Source: Candidimonas nitroreducens
GTDB lineage: Bacteria > Pseudomonadota > Gammaproteobacteria > Burkholderiales > Burkholderiaceae_B
Direction: 5' to 3'
Assembly (NCBI RefSeq): GCF_002209565.1
Contig: NZ_NJIH01000006.1
Location: 186,001 to 250,000 of the forward strand
DNA: 64,000 nt
Of the stretch, positions 55,443 to 64,000 are shown piece after piece (the first letter of the stretch is position 1; each line of letters opens with the position of its first letter). The notes below the pieces were generated by a model. The model worked only from the letters and a program-made list of their open reading frames with translations, was not told the DNA's origin and did not search any database. Both the position numbers and the translations under genes were made by a program.

Positions 55443-55847
55443 ATGACTTTTCGCAAGCCATCCGACACGATGTGGGTCGATGCCGTCACACTGCTTGAAC
55501 GGGCCGATCGCCTGCATCGGCAATTCTTTCACCTACGCCCCGACCCGGCCTCCGGCCCTGCCTGGGAACCGCCCATCGATGTATTCGAAACCGGCCTGCA
55601 CCTGCATGTGCAGGTGGCCCTGCCCGGAGTCGACCCCGCGCATGTCAAGGTCGTGATCGACGGCGACGCCCTGCTGGTGGTGGGAGAACGCCCCCTGCCC
55701 GCGGCGCCCGGGTCGCGCATCCGGCGCATCGAGATTCCTTACGGCCGCTTCGAGCGGCGCATAGCGCTGCCTGCCGGCCAGTTCGAGATCCGCGAGTCGC
55801 AGCTTGCCAACGGCTGCCTGCAGCTGGATCTATTAAGACTGAGCTGA
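55443..55847 (+). CDS. Hsp20/alpha-crystallin family small heat-shock protein
   Basis: A 134-residue small heat-shock protein. The alpha-crystallin domain covers residues about 40-130: PIDVFETGLHLHVQVALPGV is the first strand set, DGDALLVVGERPLPA the middle, and RRIEIPYGRFERRIALPAGQ the IPYGRFER motif region. It should hold unfolding proteins for refolding or degradation. The start at 55443 fits the -10 box position. Lon protease follows after 20 nt on the same strand, a logical heat-shock pair. Confidence 0.88.
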   Translation: MTFRKPSDTMWVDAVTLLERADRLHRQFFHLRPDPASGPAWEPPIDVFETGLHLHVQVALPGVDPAHVKVVIDGDALLVVGERPLPAAPGSRIRRIEIPYGRFERRIALPAGQFEIRESQLANGCLQLDLLRLS

Positions 55848-55867
55848 CGCAGAAGGGATGAACCGCC

Positions 55868-58279
<2,412 letters not shown>

Positions 58280-58496
58280 CCGGCGGCACGCGCTGAATCC
58301 CCTTCCCATGCGCAGCGCCAGGCGCTGGCGGCGTGGCGCGTGCCCGCAAGACGGCTAGCGCTGACACGCGCGGCGCGCCGTTCAGCTTGTCGCTCGTTTT
58401 CTATATTTGGAAACCATAGGTTCAGTATTTATAAAAACCATGCCGGCCGCCGGTTCTAGACTGGGAACCCTGATCAACACACAGGAGACGGACAGC

Positions 58497-59492
58497 ATGC
58501 GTATCCCCACGCACAGTATCACGAATGTACTATTTGCCAGCCTGCTGGCCATCGCCGGCGCGGCGCTGCCCGCAGCCGGCCAAGCCGCGGACTACCCGAC
58601 ATCCAGGCCGATCAACATTCTGGTGGGCTTTCCGGCAGGCGGGCCATCCGATCACGCCGCCCGCATCCTGGCCGCCGGCCTGGAGAAAGTCTGGCCCCAG
58701 GCCAAGTTCATCGTCATGAACCAGGGCGGCGCCAATGGCACCATTGCCATCAACAATGTGGCGCACGCCGCCCCCGACGGCTATACCTTGCTGCTGGGTA
58801 CCCAAAGCATGGTCAATATCCAGTACCTGCACAAGAAAGTACCTTACGACACGGCCAAGGATCTGGTGCCTGTCGCGATGCTGCTGAAGATGCCCAACGT
58901 GCTGGTGGTCGGCCCGTCGGTCAAGGCCAAGAACTATGCCGAATTCATGCAGCAGGTCAAGGCGGCGCCGGACAAGTACACCGTGTTTTCTTCCGGCATC
59001 GGATCCGATCCGCACCTGGCCGCAGAAGAATTCATGGAAAAGACCGGCTATAAAATGCTGCACGTACCCTACAAAGGCGGCGCCGCCGGCCTGATGGATA
59101 TGCTGGCGGGCCGTGTCGACTGCTCGTTTGCCACGCTGGGCACGGTGCAGGGCCAGTTGCAAAAAGGCAAGGTGCGCGCGTTCGCGGTGGGTAGCGAGAA
59201 GCCCTATCCGCTGCTGCCCGGCGTGCCGACCTTCGAGCAACTGGGGGTGAAAGGCTTTGCCCCCTCTGCGTGGTATGGCGTGCTGGCTCCCAAGGGCACG
59301 CCGGCCGCGATCGTCGACAAGCTGAACAAGGCCATCACTCAGGCCATGAACTCCAAAGAAGGGGTCGACCAGCTCGCCTCCATGGGCGCGGAACCGACGC
59401 GCCTGACGCCCGAGGAATACAACAAGGTCTATCAGCAGGACATCGTCGAAAGCGGCAAGCTGATCAAGGGCCTGGGCATACAGCCAAGCTGA
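58497..59492 (+). CDS. Bug-family (TctC) tripartite tricarboxylate receptor
   Basis: A 331-residue periplasmic receptor. The signal peptide ends at AAGQAA; family motifs are INILVGFPAGGPSDHAARIL, the NQGGANGTIAINNVAHAAPDGYTLL stretch, and MLHVPYKGGAAGLMDMLAGR. AGGAG precedes ATG 58497. The next gene on the same strand is a LysR regulator, and an acyl-CoA synthetase and an MmgE/PrpD protein follow on the other strand. This could be an uptake receptor for an acid that is then activated to a CoA ester. Confidence 0.92.
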   Translation: MRIPTHSITNVLFASLLAIAGAALPAAGQAADYPTSRPINILVGFPAGGPSDHAARILAAGLEKVWPQAKFIVMNQGGANGTIAINNVAHAAPDGYTLLLGTQSMVNIQYLHKKVPYDTAKDLVPVAMLLKMPNVLVVGPSVKAKNYAEFMQQVKAAPDKYTVFSSGIGSDPHLAAEEFMEKTGYKMLHVPYKGGAAGLMDMLAGRVDCSFATLGTVQGQLQKGKVRAFAVGSEKPYPLLPGVPTFEQLGVKGFAPSAWYGVLAPKGTPAAIVDKLNKAITQAMNSKEGVDQLASMGAEPTRLTPEEYNKVYQQDIVESGKLIKGLGIQPS

Positions 59493-59644
59493 TACCCGCA
59501 GGCAGGCGGGGCCTGGAAGTCTTGCCCATGCGGCAGACATAGCCCTACAAGCCCCCGCTCCGTCAGAATCTTCCCAGACTGCTTATACTTATGGAATTCA
59601 TGTACAGCCGGCCGCGCAGCCGCGGCCGTCGCCACGTAATTCCA

Positions 59645-60541
59645 ATGAAAAAACTGGACACCGCCGCGCTCGAGATTTTCGTCGCCGCCGTCGAAGAGCA
59701 AAGCCTGTCGAAAGCCGGCGAACGCGAGAACCTCGTCACCTCGGCCATCAGCAAGCGCATCAGCGATCTCGAAAAACATCTCGGCAAGCGCTTGCTGGAA
59801 CGCCACGGCCGGGGGGTGGAGCCTACCGCCGTAGGCGACATGCTGTACCAGCGCGCCAAGCTCATATTGCGCAACCTGCACCAAACCGAAGAAGCCGTCG
59901 CCGCCTATGCCAGCGACGGTACGCCGCGCATCCGCCTGCTGGCCAACCCTTCCACCAGCCTGCAGTTCCTGCCCGGGCCGATCGCCTCGTTTCTCGCGGC
60001 GCGGCGCAACACCAGCATAGACCTGCTTGAAAGCCACAGCTACGACATACCGCGCCTGATCGCCTCGGGCGGCGGCGATATCGGCATCTACCACGCCGAA
60101 CAGCCCGCTACCGGCGTCATTTCGTACCAATACAAGAAAGACCGCGTGGGGCTGGTGGTGCCCAATGGCCATCCGCTCAGCCATTACGATCAGCTCCATT
60201 TCGAAGAAGCGCTCGACTATGACCTGCTGGGCTACTTCCCGCGCCACTCGCTGGAACAGTTCCTGTCGTACATAGGCCCCGGCCTGTCCCGGCCGCCCAA
60301 TGTGAAGCTGCAGGTGTCGAACTTCGAGACCCGCTGCAACATGGTGCGCGAGGGCCTGGGAATTGCGGTGGTGCCGGAACGCATCGCAGCCAATTATCTG
60401 GGCCCCATGGGGCTGACGCTGATCAAGCTGCTGGACGACTGGGCCGTACGCCAGTTCTACATCTGCATATCGCCCACATCAGGCGGCAACGGCCACGCGG
60501 GGAAGCTGCTGGAACACCTGCTGCACGAAATGCAGGAATAA
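59645..60541 (+). CDS. LysR-type transcriptional regulator
   Basis: A 298-residue LysR protein with HTH at residues about 4-62 (LDTAALEIFVAAVEEQSLSK, VTSAISKRISDLEKHLG). The effector domain includes IRLLANPSTSLQFLPGPIAS. An earlier in-frame ATG at 59591 adds 18 Arg-rich residues; 59645 gives the normal N-terminus. It is convergent with the acyl-CoA synthetase gene. Candidate targets are the adjacent Bug receptor or the acyl-CoA synthetase/MmgE pair. Confidence 0.88.
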   Translation: MKKLDTAALEIFVAAVEEQSLSKAGERENLVTSAISKRISDLEKHLGKRLLERHGRGVEPTAVGDMLYQRAKLILRNLHQTEEAVAAYASDGTPRIRLLANPSTSLQFLPGPIASFLAARRNTSIDLLESHSYDIPRLIASGGGDIGIYHAEQPATGVISYQYKKDRVGLVVPNGHPLSHYDQLHFEEALDYDLLGYFPRHSLEQFLSYIGPGLSRPPNVKLQVSNFETRCNMVREGLGIAVVPERIAANYLGPMGLTLIKLLDDWAVRQFYICISPTSGGNGHAGKLLEHLLHEMQE

Positions 60542-60543
60542 GC

Positions 60544-60571
60544 GCGGGATTGGCCTTTCGGCCAGACCCGC
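60544..60571. terminator. Terminator hairpin between convergent LysR and acyl-CoA synthetase genes
   Basis: A 12-bp stem (GCGGGATTGGCC against GGCCAGACCCGC, two mismatches) with the tetraloop TTTC, starting 3 nt after the LysR stop codon. It has a good shape and position for a bidirectional terminator, though the T-run is weak. Confidence 0.6.
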
Positions 60572-60634
60572 GATCCCGTCTTAATGATCATGCCTCGATT
60601 CGAGGCTCTGCTCATAGGGCAAACAGGCTCGCGG

Positions 60635-62761
60635 CTATGCCGCCGGCTGTACGCCCTCCGCGACGCCGCCAGCCTCTTCGCGCCACACTGCCACCGCGTC
60701 CACGGCCACCACCGCGTCGCGCTGCACGAACAGCGGATTGATCTCGGCCTCGGCCACGGGCTGGCCGGGCAGGCAGGCCAGGCGGGAAAAAGCCGCCACG
60801 GCGTCGGCCAGGGGGCCGAGTTCGGCCTGCGGCAGGCCACGATAGCCGCGCACCAGCTGGATGTGGCGTACCTCGTTGATCATTTCCATGGCTTGCTCGC
60901 GGCTTACCGGCGCCAGGCGCAAGGCGTAATCGGGCATCAGCTCGGCGGTCACGCCGCCGGCGCCCAGCAGTACCGTCGGGCCGACCAGCGGGTCGTGGCG
61001 ATAGCCCAGTATCAGCTCGATCAGGCCCCGCTCCATGGCCTGCACCAGGAAGCCTTCCAGGCGCGCCTGCGGGCAGGCCCGGGCCACGTCCCCGGACATG
61101 CTTTCCATCGCCGCGGACAAGGCCTCGGCATCGGCCAGGCCGATACGCACGCCGCCTGCATCGGTCTTGTGCAGGATGTCGCGCGACACCACTTTCACGG
61201 CCACGGGATAAGCCACGTCATGCGCCTGCCCCGCCTGCCGCAGCCACTGCGAGCGCGCCATGGGCATGCCCAGGGCACGGAACAGCAGGCCGGCCTCGGC
61301 CTCGTTCAGCGGGCCGTGGCGCGGCAGCTCGTCGGGCAGGGACACGGCCGCCTGCGAGCCGCAGGAAATCGGTTCGTCGGGCGACTCGAAGAACGCCGCC
61401 AGCGCATCGGCGCAAGATTCGGGCGTACGGAAAGCCGCGATGCCATGGCCCAGCAGGATGGACAGCGACTCGCCGGCCTCGGGAGCGAGGAATGCCGCCA
61501 GCGGCCGCCCGGGCGGCTTGGCGCATTCGAGTATGGGGCGTACCGCCAGTTGCGGGTGGAACTGCGCCGACGAGCCCACCACGCTCAATACGGCATCGCA
61601 CCAGTCGGCCTGCAGCAACTGTTCGAGCAGATCCAGGTACTGCGCGCTGCTGGCGGCCAGGGTCAGGTCGATGACGGGTGTGCTGCGTATGTTCAGGCCG
61701 CGGCCGGCCATGTGCGTGACGAATTCCGCGGGCGGCGCCACGGCGGTGAAGCCGCGCAGGCCCAGGTTGTCGACCACTGTTGCGGCCCCGCCGCCGGTGG
61801 TGGTGATGACCGCGATGCGCCGCAAGTTCGCGGCCCCGCGCCGGGGCCGTGCGGCGGCATAGGCGCGCGCCAGCGGCGCCAGTTCCAGCAGCGCCTCCAG
61901 CACATTGACGCGCATGACGCCATGGGCCGAGAAAAACGCGCCGATGGCCCCGTCGTTGCCCGCCATGGCGCCTGTATGCGATTGCGACAAGGCGTCGCCC
62001 TGCTCGGAGCGCCCCAGCTTGTAGGCGATTACCGGCTTGCCGGCCGCGCGCGCACGATCCAGTGCCGTGCCCAGGGTCTGCGCGTCGCGCAAGGTTTCCA
62101 GGAACAACAGGATCACCCGGGTATCCGGGTCGTCCACCAGGCTGTCCACCACCTCGCCCACGGAAATATCGCTCTCGTTGCCCACCGACACCGACTTGGC
62201 GAAGCCGAAGCCGCGCGCCGCGGCGCGCGACAGCAGCGAACCCATCATGGAGCCGCTCTGCGAGACCAGGCTGATGTCGCCGCGCGGCAGCACGTCCATC
62301 TCGAACACTGCATTGACCGACACCACGCCGCCGGTGTGCGCATTGGCGGTACCGATGCTGTTGGGGCCGAGCACGCGCAGGCCGTCGCGGCGCGCCTGCT
62401 CGATCAGCTCGCGCTGCGCCTGCGCGCCCTGCTGGCCGATCTCGGCGAAGCCGTCCGAATAGATCGAGGCCACGGGCACGCCCTTGCGAGCACAGTCGGC
62501 CAGCACTTGCGGGACGTGCCGGGCTGCCGTCATGACGAAGGCATGGTCGATCGGCTCGGGAATGTCCAGAACGGACGGGTATACGGTCTCGTCGCCGACG
62601 CTGCCGCCGCGCGCATTGACCAGGTACACCCGGCCCTGGAAGCCATGCTTGCGCATGAAGCGCATCGGCCTGGCACTGTTCTTGCTGAGATCGGTGGAAG
62701 CGCCTATCAGCGCAACAGAGCGCGGCGACAACAAGGCAGCCGATACGTTGGGACTAAGCAT
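60635..62761 (-). CDS. ADP-forming acyl-CoA synthetase (acetate-CoA ligase family)
   Basis: A 708-residue single-chain NDP-forming acyl-CoA ligase. Residues about 8-140 are the CoA-binding Rossmann domain (SPRSVALIGASTDLSKNSAR). The ligase-CoA domains follow, with the probable phosphohistidine His262 in SQSHTGAMAGND. The C-terminal third is an ATP-grasp domain (PVAVKVVSRDILHKTDAGGV, GRHDP-like ILGYRHDPLVGPTVLLGAGG). It converts an organic acid, CoA and ATP to the acyl-CoA plus ADP and phosphate, or the reverse. The start at ATG 62761 gives the normal N-terminus; an upstream extension lacks homology. The MmgE/PrpD gene lies 79 nt upstream on the same strand. Confidence 0.88.
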   Translation of the reverse strand: MLSPNVSAALLSPRSVALIGASTDLSKNSARPMRFMRKHGFQGRVYLVNARGGSVGDETVYPSVLDIPEPIDHAFVMTAARHVPQVLADCARKGVPVASIYSDGFAEIGQQGAQAQRELIEQARRDGLRVLGPNSIGTANAHTGGVVSVNAVFEMDVLPRGDISLVSQSGSMMGSLLSRAAARGFGFAKSVSVGNESDISVGEVVDSLVDDPDTRVILLFLETLRDAQTLGTALDRARAAGKPVIAYKLGRSEQGDALSQSHTGAMAGNDGAIGAFFSAHGVMRVNVLEALLELAPLARAYAAARPRRGAANLRRIAVITTTGGGAATVVDNLGLRGFTAVAPPAEFVTHMAGRGLNIRSTPVIDLTLAASSAQYLDLLEQLLQADWCDAVLSVVGSSAQFHPQLAVRPILECAKPPGRPLAAFLAPEAGESLSILLGHGIAAFRTPESCADALAAFFESPDEPISCGSQAAVSLPDELPRHGPLNEAEAGLLFRALGMPMARSQWLRQAGQAHDVAYPVAVKVVSRDILHKTDAGGVRIGLADAEALSAAMESMSGDVARACPQARLEGFLVQAMERGLIELILGYRHDPLVGPTVLLGAGGVTAELMPDYALRLAPVSREQAMEMINEVRHIQLVRGYRGLPQAELGPLADAVAAFSRLACLPGQPVAEAEINPLFVQRDAVVAVDAVAVWREEAGGVAEGVQPAA

Positions 62762-62840
62762 GAAACCATCCAATATTGTTTCGATGAGGGTATGTGCGGC
62801 TCGGGCAGGAGGCGGGAAGTGCGGCGCGCGGGCGCGCCTG

Positions 62841-64000
62841 TCAGCCCAGCGCCAATTCGCGCACGGGCAAGCGCTCGAGCGCGCGCACCTGCTCATTGAG
62901 GCGCTGCGCAGCCTCGGCCCCCAGCACCGGCGCGACCAGCTCGCGATACTTGGCCTCGAGTTCGGCATCGCTCAAGGGACACTGCGGATCCCCCTTGCGG
63001 TATGGGAACAACTGTTCATGCTCGGCGCCCGACGCGGTCTCGATGCGCACGCGCGCCCCGCGGCCGGCGGGAAATGCCGCCGTCAGGGCCGGATCGGCAT
63101 GCAGCTCGATCTTGGCCATGAGTTCGCGCAGGGCGGCGTCGCCCAAATGATCCGGCCCGAAGGCGTCGAGCCGTACCGAACCGTACAACAGGCCATGCGC
63201 CACGACATAGGGCAGGCTGAACTTGGCCTCGAATACCGTGGTCGGCGAGAAATTGCCAGTGACGTCCAGCGCCACCTGATAGGTATCCACACGGATCTTG
63301 CGCATGTCGCGCGGCGCCAGGCCATGCTCGTCGCGCACCGCCAGCGCGGCGTCGATGGCGGCGAAAGTATGGCCGCAGCAGGCGTAGTTCTTCTGGGTGA
63401 TGCGGGTGATGTTGTATTCCGTGCCCAGGCCCTCCAGGGCCCGGCTCCAGTTTGCCCCGTCCGACAGGGCCGCGCCGAAGCCTGCCGCCCCTTCCAGGAT
63501 GTCGGGCGCCCCGGTGACCCCGGCCCGTGCCGCGAGCCCCGCTCGCACCCCTACTTCGGCCGCGTGGCCCGCGTGCAGCGCCTTGGTCATGGACTCTGAC
63601 CGGAACGCCTGCTGCAGGCCCGAGGCGAAGGTGGCGGCGGTGGCGATGGCGTGCCCCATGACTGCCGCATCGCCCGGCGCGCACAGCGCCGCCGTGGCGG
63701 CCGCGGCTCCCAGGCAGCCCACCGTGCCGGTGGTATGGAAGTAACGGTAATGCGAGGGCTGAACCGCCGCGCCGATGCGCGTGGAGATTTCGTAGCCGGC
63801 CACGATGGCCCGCAGCATGTCTTCGCCGCTGGCGTCCAGCTGGTCGGCCACGGCCAGCGCGGCGGAAATCACCGGGCAGCCCGGGTGATAGACGGCGTCC
63901 TTGAAAATGTCGTCGAATTCCACCGCGTGCGAAGCACTGCCGTTGATCCAGGCGGCAGTGGCGGCGAAGACCGTGGCGCCACGCCCCGGCAGGCGGGAGC
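62841..64000 (-). CDS. MmgE/PrpD-family protein, partial (5' end beyond window)
   Basis: At least 386 residues of an MmgE/PrpD-family protein (2-methylcitrate dehydratase, iminodisuccinate epimerase and cis-aconitate decarboxylase relatives). Family segments are WINGSASHAVEFDDIFKDAV, VYHPGCPVISAALAVADQLD, RYFHTTGTVGCLGAAAATAA and NYACCGHTFAAIDAALAVRD. The frame stays open to the window edge, and an internal ATG at 63923 is not the true start because homology continues upstream of it. Typical length is 440-480 residues, so about 60-90 are missing. With the adjacent acyl-CoA synthetase it may take part in breakdown of a methylcitrate- or itaconate-like acid; the substrate is uncertain. Confidence 0.88.
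   Translation of the reverse strand, partial: SRLPGRGATVFAATAAWINGSASHAVEFDDIFKDAVYHPGCPVISAALAVADQLDASGEDMLRAIVAGYEISTRIGAAVQPSHYRYFHTTGTVGCLGAAAATAALCAPGDAAVMGHAIATAATFASGLQQAFRSESMTKALHAGHAAEVGVRAGLAARAGVTGAPDILEGAAGFGAALSDGANWSRALEGLGTEYNITRITQKNYACCGHTFAAIDAALAVRDEHGLAPRDMRKIRVDTYQVALDVTGNFSPTTVFEAKFSLPYVVAHGLLYGSVRLDAFGPDHLGDAALRELMAKIELHADPALTAAFPAGRGARVRIETASGAEHEQLFPYRKGDPQCPLSDAELEAKYRELVAPVLGAEAAQRLNEQVRALERLPVRELALG

Overview
The window looks like a chromosomal segment of an Alcaligenaceae-type betaproteobacterium (Bordetella/Achromobacter/Pusillimonas-like). Grounds: high GC, five stand-alone periplasmic receptors of the Bug (TctC) family, six LysR-type regulators, a FecI/FecR/FecA-type iron operon and fused Liv-type transporter genes. 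The species cannot be fixed from sequence reading alone. Nearly all of it is metabolic and transport content; no phage, CRISPR array or rRNA operon was seen.

Layout. 1-1.5 kb: decayed IS630 and IS30 transposase remnants next to tRNA-Arg(TCT). 1.9-3.3 kb: outer-membrane phospholipase A with a repeat-expanded N-terminus. 3.5-8.3 kb: LysR regulator divergent from a fused indolepyruvate ferredoxin oxidoreductase. 8.5-12.9 kb: complete sugar-type ABC importer (binding protein, ATPase, two permeases). 13-18 kb: branched-chain amino acid/amide-type ABC importer on the minus strand, with both permeases fused and both ATPases fused. 18.3-21.4 kb: visibly AT-richer block with a DapA-family lyase, a Bug receptor and a divergent LysR. 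21.7-25.6 kb: LtaS/MdoB-type sulfatase-fold membrane protein with a hexamer-repeat linker, then a TerC/CBS/CorC membrane protein. 25.7-28.5 kb: FAD monooxygenase and a divergent LysR.

28.6-39.7 kb: the most unusual block. A minus-strand run encodes a TPP enzyme, a four-subunit succinate dehydrogenase/fumarate reductase-like complex, a two-subunit class I fumarase/tartrate dehydratase-like enzyme, an amidohydrolase-fold protein that has lost most metal ligands, and a LysR regulator. Two Bug receptors are transcribed divergently. The set reads as a dedicated route for an unidentified dicarboxylate-like compound.

39.9-45.6 kb: Fur box, FecI-like sigma factor, FecR-like anti-sigma factor, TonB-dependent transducer and PepSY membrane protein, with a near-identical ECF-promoter-like sequence before both fecR and the receptor gene. 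A broken HTH regulator and tRNA-Pro(TGG) follow. 46-50.9 kb: adenylosuccinate lyase/carboxymuconate cycloisomerase-family enzyme, LysR, and a polar amino acid ABC importer preceded by a 13-copy hexanucleotide repeat. 51-55.3 kb: minus-strand operon of an isocitrate lyase/PEP mutase-family lyase, LeuC-like and LeuD-like hydratase subunits and a Bug receptor, with an aldolase relic at its head; this resembles a hydratase-plus-lyase route for a substituted malate. 55.4-58.3 kb: Hsp20 and Lon. 58.5-64 kb: Bug receptor, LysR, ADP-forming acyl-CoA synthetase and an MmgE/PrpD-family protein cut by the window edge.

Overall the genes couple uptake receptors and regulators to small organic-acid and aromatic catabolic modules. 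Specific substrates cannot be read from the sequence and are marked as inference.
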